This document shows positions 1 through 10,404 of a stretch of DNA of 64,000 nt, piece by piece. Every line of letters starts with the position of its first letter. Positions within the stretch are counted from its first letter, which is position 1. The DNA lies in the NCBI GenBank assembly GCA_021234155.1, contig JAJEKV010000016.1, positions 124,001 through 188,000 of the forward strand, read 5' to 3'. A program made the position numbers and the translations under genes. The notes under the pieces are model-generated. The model made no database searches and was not told the DNA's origin. It was given only the letters and a program-made list of their open reading frames with translations. The DNA comes from Isoetes taiwanensis. Lineage: Eukaryota > Streptophyta > Lycopodiopsida > Isoetales > Isoetaceae.

Positions 1-420
1 TGGATCCCAGCGAGGCGGGCTTCAAGGCAGGGGTTCCAGCATCGGCTATGGAAGATGAAGCCCACGCATCTAAATGTGGCGTTATTGCTATCTTCTTGCT
101 AAATAAGAGGTCGTCGTTGTCTGCTGAATCATGAGCAGTGCTGATTTGTAGCTGTTCGGCTTTGCAATAGATGCTGCCATAGCTGTTTCTTGCTTGTAGC
201 CTAATCCTCTGTTTTTGCATTTTGATCTACCCCGGATGGAGACAAGAGCATGGACGAAAAATGCTCTGTAGGCAGCTTCTCGCCCTGCTAGTCGAGAAAT
301 CAGCCTAGCCTATTATTTCCTGATTAATTATATATATTATTTTTTTAATTAATTATAATAATGTTAATTATATTTGTTAATTATATTGATTATAATTATA
401 TTGATTATAATTACTAAAGG
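1..420. other. No gene recognised; AT-rich tail
   Basis: I see no coding signal here. The last 100 bases are strongly AT-rich, built from TTAATTATA-like words, and lead into a C/T-rich block. Confidence 0.5.
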
Positions 421-705
421 TTGCCCATCTTTGCTCCCTTTGCCCTTTCTCTGCCCCTTCCCATTTGCCCCTTTGCCCATCCTCCTCCCTTTCTTTGCCC
501 CTCCCCAATTGCCTCTTTGCCCATCCTCCTTCCCCTCTCCAGTTGCCTCTTCCCCATCCTCCTCCCCTCTCCAGTTACCTCTTTCCCATCCCCCCCCCCA
601 ATTACCTCTTGCCCATTCTCCTCCCCCTCTCTAGTTGCCTCTTGCCTACCCTCCGACCCCATTCAAACCATCTCACCATCTCCCCTTCTTTTCTCGGTTT
701 GTTGT
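421..705. repeat. C/T-rich degenerate tandem repeat
   Basis: Imperfect units of about 40-45 bases containing TTGCCCATCCTCCTCCCC and CCAGTTGCCTC follow one another. All open frames here are proline/leucine/serine shadows of the repeat, in several frames at once, so none is called as a gene. Confidence 0.75.
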
Positions 706-874
706 TTATAAATGTTATTGTTGTTTTATTAAGACAAACTTCTATTCAAGCACTCAATTCGAAAAAAAATATTGAGTATGAGTCCCATTTTCAGTCTGAG
801 TCCCAAACGTCGAGATCTGACTCACTTTAATTAAATGCGACTTTTATATCTATTATGTACAAGAATGGAGCTCC

Positions 875-1585
875 TCAAGGCTTCTTCTTGCATATCCTCC
901 TCGCCAAGTGGAGATCCTTGTGTATGACTGTCACTCGCTTGGCGTGGATTGCGCAGAGGTTATCTTCTTCAAAAAGTTGTACTAGTTCTACCTCTGCAGG
1001 GACCGGACCGTTAGTGGTGTCACCCTGTAATTCGTCCGGAAGTCCTGCATAATTTCTCAAAGGAGCCGCTCGAACGGCGCCTTCCTAATGAGAAGATTAG
1101 TGCACTGTTGAAAGTGCCTAATCTCTCTAAACACACGGGCATGCTTCGAATTGGGCCCGTGGTGAACCTTTTTTGGCGGTTCCCGCCATGGTGGCGGTGG
1201 CTTGGGCTGATTCTTCGATCGCCCGCCTTTAACGTATTTCTGTTCGTTTTGCTTACAATACCAATCATTGTACCTCTTGCACCTACGGAGGTACTCCCGG
1301 TACGCCTTCTTGTTGTTGTTGCTGCTCCTGCTGTTGCTGCTGCTCCTCCTGGTTGGACGGGTGGCTGAAGGTGATGGTCTCGTCTGTCTGCTGTGTCTCC
1401 ACTGAGGAGCTGCTCTAGTTCTCCTCCTGGGTGTGGTAGGTGTCGTCGGTCGAACTCGACGACTCCTCCTCCCTCCTGGGCTTAAGGTGCTCCGGGATCT
1501 TCTTGCCAGGGCTTGCTGCTGCTGCTGCCATGGAGGGTGTGCACTTGGGACTAAACTTCCTAGCTGTGCATTTGGTGCGTGCCAT
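875..1585 (-). pseudogene. Histone H3-like (possibly CENH3-like) pseudogene with long N-tail
   Basis: Histone H3 packages nucleosomal DNA; CENH3 is its centromeric variant. The ATG at 1585 opens with MARTKCTARK, matching the H3 start. The tail then becomes long and rich in S, Q, R and P instead of the usual short H3 tail. It includes a Tyr-rich stretch (KKAYREYLRRC...YNDWY) and KPPPP. The histone fold follows: [29 protein letters not shown], then [16 protein letters not shown] and LHLARRI before the stop at 877-875. It is broken: the frame changes in the tail, a TGA stands at 1059-1057 where Arg is expected (CGA to TGA), and a one-base shift follows helix 2. About four residues of the usual ASEAY segment are missing. 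Assignment to the H3 family is firm. CENH3 versus another variant is open. Confidence 0.85.
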
Positions 1586-1734
1586 ATCTTACAAGGGGCT
1601 TGGACAATCGTCAGGCTACTACAATGGTTCCCAGAAAATATGAATGTCGATGAAGCCAAAAAGTGCATGTTAACTGAATCCCTGCACAACATAAACATTA
1701 AAAGATATATATGAGATAAAAAAAAAGCTTCAAA

Positions 1735-1947
1735 ATAAAAAGGGCTGGTCATGTATGCCACGCGAAACAATAAACATATCATAGATAGATAGATAGATGG
1801 GTAAAAGAAAGCTAGGGTGTCTAAACAAAATGTATGTATAATGTAGGGCATGTAGGCACCCATTTTTGTTATTTTTTTGAATTTTAGTTAGTTGGGATAT
1901 GTAATGATGAGTAGCCACGTCGGCAATTCAAAATTATGAGTGGCAGT
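1735..1947. repeat. Dispersed repeat shared with about 40.75-41.07 kb, with (TAGA)4
   Basis: Contains GTCATGTATGCCACGCGA, a short TAGA run (about 1783-1799), then GGGTAAAAGAAAGCTAGGGT, which recurs exactly at 40921. About 120 bases later comes GCCACGTC followed by AATT, also present near 41050. Related CATGCATGCCACGC words occur at 26850-26920. Probably the edge of a repeat family; the hAT element at 1948 is inserted into it. Confidence 0.6.
1940..1947. repeat. hAT target-site duplication, left copy
   Basis: GTGGCAGT, identical to 8030-8037. It lies directly outside the CAGGG terminus. Confidence 0.92.
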
Positions 1948-2139
1948 CAGGGTTTCCCTTAAGGGAAAACTGGAAGTTGGTAAGTTTCGTACACTTGGCG
2001 AATTTCACAATTTAGAAGTTAGCTAAGGTGGCGAATATTTTGTTTTATTGAATTTAGTACATAGTACTCGAGGCGAATTTTTTACAAAGACCATTGAATA
2101 ATGTAGTAAAGATTAGACTACTCATTATTTTAAGCAGGC

Positions 2140-2330
2140 AAAAACAAATCCAGAAACTAATAAATTACAAGGTCATAAGGTCGAAACAAATTACAAAGGT
2201 CGAAATTACAAGGTCGAAACTAACAAATTACAAAGGTCGAAATTACGAGGTCGAAATTACAAGGTCGAAACAAATCCAGAAACTAACAAATTACAAGGTC
2301 GAAACAAGGTCAAATTTAAGCCGAAGGTTT
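2140..2330. repeat. Short tandem repeat inside the hAT element
   Basis: Repeated words such as AAATTACAAGGTCGAAA with variable spacing, about ten partial copies. It lies in the non-coding 3' side of the element. The rest of 2340-3159 shows no gene. Confidence 0.75.
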
Positions 2331-3159
2331 AAAATTAGTTAAGCTCGAATGTTGTAAATAAATCGAGTGCTTTTTTTTAACGAATAGGAAGAAGTGAATG
2401 TTAGTATTAGAGACAAAATTCAACCACTAAACTTGAGTATGTATCTAGAAGATACACCTACTTCTCCTTCAATACAATTCAAGAATACAATGACAATATC
2501 AAATAATCAAGTTCATAAAATCAATGGTCCTTAAATAACCATTGGACTTATAAACTTTCTCAAACACTGTAGCAATGATACTAGCGAAAACACTGTAGCA
2601 ATATTTGGTTAACTAGGGTGCTATTTTTGCTCCCGATTCAGCAGATCCGATCTTCATATGTATCAATTCAATTCAGTTTTGTCCTTATAAACAGGTTTCA
2701 CTGGTTTCCCACGGTTAATGCTGCATCATTTTAGCTCGGTCATCCCAGTACAGCATGTAACCATTAACATGCAACCATTAAAAAAAAACGAACCTTGTAA
2801 ACATCTTCGATCTAGATATAATGTTCAAGTGACCTTTGCATTCAAGAAGATCTCTGCCGAATTTTGCACAAAATAACTGAACTGAAGACTCGATTCTTTC
2901 TGATTTGAAAGCCTACAACTGCATTGATCCCATCAAGCTAATTATGCCTTCAGGATACGCTGCATGTTGAACATAATTTAACTGTGTTTTCTGCACCTGG
3001 CCAATACCACTATTTATACCTAACAATTACATCATTAGTTCTCCTGTAGAAGTTACCAAATAATGTAGAAGAATGTAGAAGCTTGGAATATAAAGTTCTC
3101 AAATGGAATTGATAAAAATCAAACTCTAAGCACATTAAGAAATATCATACCTGATTAGC

Positions 3160-6031
3160 TTAACTCAAAGCGCTCCATGCAGATGATCCATTTTGTGTTA
3201 AATCTGTGGCAAGCCACCCAGATGATTCATTTGGTGTCAAATCTGTGGCATTCTTTGCTTCACCATGTTCCCTTCTACTAGTTGAAGCCCATAAAGCCAA
3301 TGCCCTGTCATAAGGAAAATTTGCAACTGTGTAGTTGCAAGCATACGCTCTTAGACATAGGTCTAAGTTCTTATGAAGCCTGTTGCGCACTTTGTTCTTC
3401 AAGTACCCCATGATACTGAATATCCTTTCATCTTCTACTGATCCAAGAATCATGGTTTGACATAAAGCAGCAAGCTTGAAATATTCTGGCATGTGATCAC
3501 GCAGAACTTGACTATTGCTCAGCCAAACCCACAGTCTTGTAATTGAACCAAACTCCTTCGGCTTCTCAAGTTGCCTACATTGAGACCACATGGTTTGTCC
3601 AAAACATTGTGATTCCATCAATAAAGCATCTCCGTTAATTGTCCCATGCATTGTCTCTGATTCTACATTAATACTTTTCGCAAAATGGTCTCTCAAAACA
3701 GCAAGCTTACTTTTAAAATCTGCTTGAACCTTCTCAATTTCATCCCTGCCTACCCAAAATTGTGGATAGACAATGGCCATTGCTTCCAGTAACTCATCTC
3801 TTGGAAACCGCTCTCGGATTTCTGCTGCCAAGGTAGAAGCAACCTTAGCTAGGTTGGATTTTACTGCAGAAATAATTCCAGCAAAGCTTTCCCTTGTAAC
3901 AGGAGTTTGTCGCAGTAGACGTCCTCGGATTCTTGACTTCCTTACAAACATCTAAGAAAGTGAAGACCAGTTGTTAATACTTGAATGAATGTGAAGCAAA
4001 ATTAGCTTTTCGTTAAAAAATCTTACCTGAACCAGACGAGAATGCACCTTCATACACAAATGTCCTTTTGAGTCATATTGCAACATGCTGGCAGATTTCT
4101 CACCTTCAATATGCACCAAATTATGCCATGCCATAAATTTATCTTTATGGTATGCCACATCGGGATCACTAGGATATAAGCAATCTAGAGCGACACATGC
4201 CAATTTTCTAGCAGTAACATATTCTGGAATATACATCGTGCGTTCTTGTGCAAACAAGATCAACATGTTCATTTCCCTTAGCATTGGCAGCAAACCTAAA
4301 TTTTGACATGCATGCAATCAATATTAATTAAATCAAAAAACTTATTTAATTTTTCTATTTAAATATATGAAGAAGATATACCTGCTAAATTCAGCAATGT
4401 TTCCAAATCCGTTAGCCTGTTAAGCAATTCTTGGGCTTTTTCTTTTCCATCCTTCTCTTTCCCAGTTGAGAGTTTATCCATTAGACCAACCAAGGCTGGG
4501 TACTCTTGAAACATGCGTGCCGCTGGTTTGTATAAGGAAATCCATCTTGTGTTCACATTCTTTAGCAATTTAGATCCTTTTGTCAAACCAGCTGCATACT
4601 TCTTCAACTTACGAGTCCTATACAAACAAAATTAGCATAAATGCATTTTAGTAAACTACTTCCTCAAAATAACTCTTGCAAATTTAAGATAAATATGTAC
4701 CTTTTTGAACTGCGACAAAAAAAGTTATAGGATTCGCACACTAAGTTCTCAATCTTTGTGACAGATTCAAAGGTATCAATGATTTTATATGCAAGGTTCA
4801 TCCGATGGGCCATGCAATGAATTCCCAAAGCATATGGTGCCAAACTGGTCTGAATTCTTATTGTCAATCCATTCCGGCATCCCTGCATCACTGAGCAGCC
4901 ATCCAAGCCAATGCAAACTAGCTTCTTAGCAATATCAAATGGAGACAATCCCAATTGTGTTTTCAAGGAGTCTTCAACAATGCCAAAGATGTTCTCAGCC
5001 GTGGCATTCTTTTGTAGACAAGTAATTCCAACATAAAAAGCATGTCTAACAAAATTCTTCACTAAATAAACACTCATACAACACCAAGATGACATGTCCT
5101 TGGCTGAAGCTTCATCTAACGATATTGCAAAATAGTCACAATTATGCACCTCTTCACGCAAATCGGTTACTAGCACTTGATCAATGCATTTGGCAAACTC
5201 CTCGCCACTTTGGATGGACCAATGTGTGGATGGAAAATCTGAAATGGGCTGCAATACTAGAAGATGCTCAAGGGCTGGATAATCATGCAATGGCTTGCCG
5301 CGTTTCAGTACATGAAACAATGCTTGCAATTGAACAATTTTGCATTTCAACATTTTATCCGTCATTTTCTGTAACATACTTTTGATAGGTAATACAACTG
5401 GTAAATCTTGCTTTTCTAGATGTACCTTGTACTCCTCAACAGCTTGCAAATGTCTACACTCTTCTTTAGATTTCCATCTCACATTGCTCACTTCTTTCCC
5501 TTCTACCACCTTCTTCTCATAAACCTTGCCAACGTGTTTCTCTATAGTATCTAACTTTAACTGAAGCAGACATTCATTCTTATTTTTCCAAGAACACGCT
5601 GCACATCTCATTCTTGTTGCACTCTTTGGCACTCCGGTTTCTTCATTTTCAAACACGGGCTGTATGAAAGGGAATCTACCTGCCCAATCCGGCTGAAACT
5701 CTCTTCCTTTTGTCCATTCACTAGATTTTCTTTTCCTCTTCTTAGTTTCTACATTCTCCTTAGCATGGCATGAGGGCTGACTATAGGGAATGGAAAACGT
5801 ACTTGCTTCTTCACATAAATCAGCCTGCACTATGACAACATCTTCAACTTGAGTCTCGACTTCTTGAACATCTTTCAGGTGCGCACCCATCTGTTCAATA
5901 TTATGTCCTTCCGCAGTAGCATTTTCTGTATGAGTTTCACTAGTACTACTACTAGAGGCCACATTTTTATTCGTTCTCTTAAAGAACGATAAGATGCCTT
6001 GGTTTGCCTTGGTGCCCACAAGTGCATTCAT
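3160..6031 (-). CDS. hAT-family transposase, four exons
   Basis: A transposase of the hAT/ZNF862-like type, expected to bind the element ends and cut them. Coding exons: 6031-4701, 4617-4382, 4295-4027 and 3951-3160. All junctions are GT/AG and the phases match, giving about 875 residues with no internal stop. The start chosen is MNALVGTKANQG. The in-frame ATG at 6094 lies in a likely 5'-UTR intron (about 6132-6064). Features in order: a Lys/Arg nuclear-type patch (KKRKRKSSEW); a zinc-finger-like CAACSWKNK...H segment; an RNase H-like core with FAISLDEASAKDMS, CIGLDGCSVMQG and CMAHRMNLAYK; and a C-terminal hAT dimerisation region with ILGSVEDERIFSIMGYLKNK near residue 760. Looks intact; activity is unproven. 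Confidence 0.9.
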
Positions 6032-6189
6032 TTTGCAGTGGCCCTCAGCTTCAATGAAGAGGTCTGCATACATAAGATGCAAGTTTAAGGACAAAAAGTA
6101 TATTGTAACAGATAAAATAGCCTGGAACTTACCTTGTAGACAATTCTTTCACTTGGATAAAAAGGAATATTTTTGTAGTAGCAAACCTG

Positions 6190-7960
6190 AAAAATAAAGA
6201 ACGATATGTCACAACATGGGAACAGATACACACTTAGAATAATCGAATATAGCAAAGGTTGGCAAACAAGTAACCCAAAAATTATATTGGAACATGTCTC
6301 AGACAAGGGATAAGCAAGAAAACTTTCTGGTAAGGACCTTGTGAAGTTAGGCCACTAAAACCTGTCGTGGCAGAGATATTGTTTTCCCTGAAAGGTGTTT
6401 CTATTTGGAGTTATGTAGCAACCAACCAGATGAAATGATAGTCATTAAACCCTGCTGGTTGCAGCTTGCAGCTTGCAGCTTGCAGCTTGCCACCACTTTT
6501 TTCTACTTCTCAAAATATGTGGTGCCATGGCATTACACTGTTTGCTCAGCTCTGCTCATCCATATGGAAATGTCCCGACAAGATCAGTTCAATTTGGCTG
6601 AATAGAACATCGTTTGTATTTTGAAGCCACGCAGAAGGAGAGGAAATCTTAGAGGCATGTTTGTTAAATAAAAGAGATCCAAACTTGTTTGTTAGAACAG
6701 ATTTTTCTCTTCCAAACTTGCCTATTTATGCAATCCTGCTTCCTTCTAATTGCAGTGCGATCAATGTATTTTATCAGTTAATATCAAGCAGATTAGACTT
6801 GTAATGTGATGTTCAAATCTATTCTATGCTGCATGGCTTAAATGCCAGCCAAGAAATCCTGTATGGCTTAAATGCCAGATCTAGAAATGCGGCATTCGTA
6901 TGGAACATATGAAAAGGCCACTAATCCTCCCTTCCTGCGGCTTATTCCAGGCAGTTTTACTGTGCAAAATGTCCAGAGCACCTTTGGAGGCAGTAAATAA
7001 TACATGTTCCAATGGAAATGATAGTCAAGCCTGCCGCCCAATGATGCAGCTCACTAGTTGGACATATGAGGACTCTGCATTTGGATTACTATGCTCACAA
7101 ACATGCTGAAGATGATGGAATTTTTGTAGCTATATTTACTTTGATAATTCAAAAAGATGGAGGGCTTCTTACAACTCAACCTGTTAGCTACCAAATCCCT
7201 CTGAATCTTATGGTGCATGCTCCACTGCTAGTCAATGCACTTGTCTAAATCCACATGACGAAAATTGTGGCAAATTATTGTTAATCCAAGTCAAGATTGC
7301 ATTACAAGAAAAGGGCTTAGGTTGTGCAGTATATGCAGGAACATTTAAAAACAGAAAGCCTGCGGAGCAGTAAGGAAGATAGAAAGCAGAAGATCTGGAT
7401 GAGAGGATGGCTGATTGGCCTAAGAACCCTGATCATACCATTCATTGGAATCTTTGCTTTTCTTATAAACTGAGACCTCTTTTTTCTCATGAAGATTTTG
7501 CTACGTATGGCACTCTTCACAATCTATTTAAAATTCTGCTGATATCTTAACCTAATGATCCAGTGAATGAATTTATTTCGGATTTAGAAAGGGTCACAGA
7601 AAATCAAACTCAAATCCATAAAGAAGAAATAAATTTGTTATAGAAATCAATACCCACTACTCAGATTTGTAGTTGAGGTGAAAACTTGACCTCGAGAAAT
7701 AACAAACAGATCTGAAACAAAAAGCCAAGATGTTGATGGAGTTTTGGGAGTTCGTACCAGATTTTTGGCTAAGGAGAATGATTCATCTAATGGTTTTGGT
7801 TTTAGGACAATAAGAGGCGAATCAATCCAAAATCTCTAAAGCTTCGATAGTATCCACCGCCATCGTGTACTAGGCGAGCTTGTCTTCGGCGGGAGAAGCC
7901 ACCGTTGAAAGGTTGGCTAATTTAAAAAAATTATTTAAATATGCAACCTACCTTGCATTC
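6190..7960. other. 5' non-coding part of the hAT element
   Basis: About 1.8 kb upstream of the transposase. It probably holds the promoter and non-coding leader exons: an acceptor TTTTTCAG lies before about 6188 and a donor near 6133. Short open frames here have no recognisable motif. A GCAGCTT tandem repeat of about four units sits at 6461-6490. Confidence 0.55.
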
Positions 7961-8029
7961 GTATGAATGATTATAAAAACATCTAAATATAGCATATTTG
8001 CGAATATTCGCCCCTTAAGGGAAACCCTG

Positions 8030-8037
8030 GTGGCAGT
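8030..8037. repeat. hAT target-site duplication, right copy
   Basis: GTGGCAGT directly after the CCCTG terminus, matching 1940-1947. Confidence 0.92.
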
Positions 8038-8207
8038 GGCAACCAGAACGGACCTTCATTGCAATTTTTCGGAGGGAGATTGCGAAGTGTTTCCTGTTGC
8101 CAAAAAAAATTTGCCGCCGCTCCAATTTTTTGTGTTTGTGAGTGATCAACGAAGTAATTCGACTGTAACTATTCTTCTTCCTCGAAATCCTTGCCCAAAT
8201 CCAAGCA

Positions 8208-9470
8208 ATGGACGCCTTTGCCTCCCGGAAGTCACCCAGATTAAACAAAAATTTGAAAATAGCCGATTCTAGCAAGAAAGCCGAAAAAAACAAGAGGAAG
8301 GTTCAAACTTCTGAGGAACCAGGGCCAAAAAGAAGGCTTATTTGTGAAGAACCCGCTGTTGTGGAAGCAAAGCATGTAAGATGTGTCAATGCAGATGAAA
8401 TTTTTCCAGATTTACAATGAGATAATGGACGAAAGCGGTGGGGGCCCAAAGACATACGGGGGTTCAAAGAATCTAGCGTGAAGCCGAGTGGGGCGAGAAC
8501 TTCTACAAACATTATGAAATTGTTTTTGGTAAGTGGGAGGTCACAAATCGCCATGTACTGAGTACTTTGCTCGTGCATTTGCCCTTCAATTGATGGTAAA
8601 AAGTAGATTGGGATACTTTTAAAGTTTTGGCCAAAGATTTGGCAAAGGGAGGAGCAAAAGAATCTGCTATTACGAGGAAGAAATTGGGACCTCTAAATCT
8701 ACATCCAAGGTTCCTAAATTTCAGCAAGGATTTTACCCTAAGGAAGAGCTTGAATTTGCGTAAACTCATTGTGGCAGTTGTCATGGAGAGTTAATTAGCA
8801 AAGACATCCAAGGTTGAAGAACTGAAAATTCATTGATGTAATTACGTGACAATATAAATAAGATTTCGGGAAGAAAGGATGCACATGAAGAGGACCTAGC
8901 ACAGATACAAGAAGACATCAATAGTGTTCTCGGACGCTAAGCGAATAAGAGAGACATCAAGACATGCGGCGGGGAGGTTGACCTTTGATGAGGGATAGAA
9001 CGGGGAAGGAAGAAATGTCAAGAGAATTCGGGAGCCATTGGAGAAAGCCATTCGGGAGAAGGAGTTATGTGAAAAGAGGATTGCAGAACTTGAGGAGGCT
9101 CACAAAGTTCGGTTTGAATCCGCAGACGGCTTGATGATATGCATAAGTACATGATGCATTCGCAATGATTCTCCTTCAGCCCAAAACAAGCTTAGTGATC
9201 TCTCCGGTGAAGAAAAATTCATATCGTGCATGGATGTGTGTTTTGTAGTAATGGCTTTGCTAATAATGAACCTATCCTAGTTGCTCCATGCGAGCATTCA
9301 TTTCATATCTTCATTTCTCATATTCTATTTCTGTTTGGACTATCCCCGCCCAAGAGCATGCAAATGGGACGAAAACATTTCAAAGATCTTGGGTGTGTAC
9401 ACCGGAGGTAAGCGGTATTTCATGATTTATGTTCAATTTCTTTGCACCTGGGATTACTTTGCAATGTAGA
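8208..9470 (+). pseudogene. Decayed basic/coiled-coil/RING gene
   Basis: Starts with MDAFASRKSPRLNKN and a Lys/Arg-rich, nuclear-type segment. After frame breaks it shows a coiled-coil-like piece (REPLEKAIREKELCEKRIAE, about 9030-9090) and then a RING-type metal-binding start, CVFCSNGFANNEPILVAPC followed by EHSFH (about 9235-9310). RING domains usually act in ubiquitin transfer. Several frameshifts and stops break it. The same order of coiled coil then RING occurs in the minus-strand gene of E1 (15.6-19.7 kb), so the two may be relatives. No full-length protein can be read. Confidence 0.5.
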
Positions 9471-10030
9471 ATCCATTTACATGCAGAATCCATTTACATG
9501 TAGATTGCTGCACTTAAGGTTTTGCTACAGCATGTAGGAGTGTACTGGTTATTTTATACTTATAGTTCCTTGGCTTGCATGTCATACACATATGTTTTTC
9601 TTACATACATGTTGTACATTCACAGTGTAGGGTCCTAAATGTAGAACTTAAATACATAAAATTAGGAGTTGTGTACTGAGTTTTGTGGCAGAACATTTAG
9701 AGGTATTTTATGTAATGTCTGATGTGTACATGTGCATACATTGGAGCACATTCATGTACATTACATGTACATTCCATCTAGATAAATAGCTGTTTACATG
9801 TGTATGTACTCAAAGTACTTCAATGTAGATCAGTTCTAGTAATATGTACAGCTATTGATATGTACAGAACAGCTAGAGACTGATTAGTTTGAGACTGATA
9901 TCTAACTGTTATGTGATTTATTTTCAGAGCTTCAAAGTGCCAAAAAAACTACTGAGCAGAAATTACACCACAGATCAGGTGCGCTTGTTTTCAAATTCAA
10001 TTTGCATTGTTATAAATTGCCTTTTCTTTT
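9470..10030. other. TACAT-rich spacer, no gene seen
   Basis: Rich in ACATGTACATT-like words. GAATCCATTTACATG occurs twice at the start (9468-9500). A similar TACAT-rich stretch fills the intron at 41.94-42.4 kb. No coding motif recognised. Confidence 0.5.
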
Positions 10031-10404
10031 GGGTGTAAATTCTATACTGGTGATCAAAAAGCACTGTCCGGACATGTGCTTTATGTGCTGAAAGCGCTTA
10101 GTACCTCCTTAGTCGTGTGACGTCCAACCGAATTAAAACAGAATTGGCATGCACCAAGAATAGTATATGCAATTCCGGAATGGCAGGGATCAGTGACTAG
10201 GATCTCCAAAGACGCGGGAACTCCGTTGGCGGGGAGGATAGTTGGAGTTTCCTTTAGTGGTTGGCGGGAGAAATCAGAATTCGGAATTGCAATTAGAGAA
10301 TTGCAATACCAATTCATACAATTCGAACAAATTTTGCATTGTTTCAATTGAATTTTCAATTTGGAATTGTAATTCGAGTCGTGAAATCTGTCTCGTGAAT
10401 TTCA

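Larger units (their letters stand above)
1948..8029 (-). mobile_element. Complete hAT-superfamily DNA transposon
   Basis: hAT elements move by cut-and-paste and leave 8-bp target duplications. The left end reads CAGGGTTTCCCTTAAGGG and the right end is its exact 18-base reverse complement at 8012-8029. The flanks at 1940-1947 and 8030-8037 are both GTGGCAGT, a perfect 8-bp duplication. Subterminal GGCGAATATT-like words occur near both ends (about 1998, 2030, 2072 and 8001). The only gene is a spliced minus-strand transposase at 3160-6031. Length is about 6.1 kb. The perfect duplication and ends point to a fairly recent insertion. The strand given is that of the transposase. Confidence 0.93.

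Noticed and set aside
374-830. Pro/Leu-rich small proteins at the window start
   Set aside because: Shadows of a C/T-rich tandem repeat, open in several frames.
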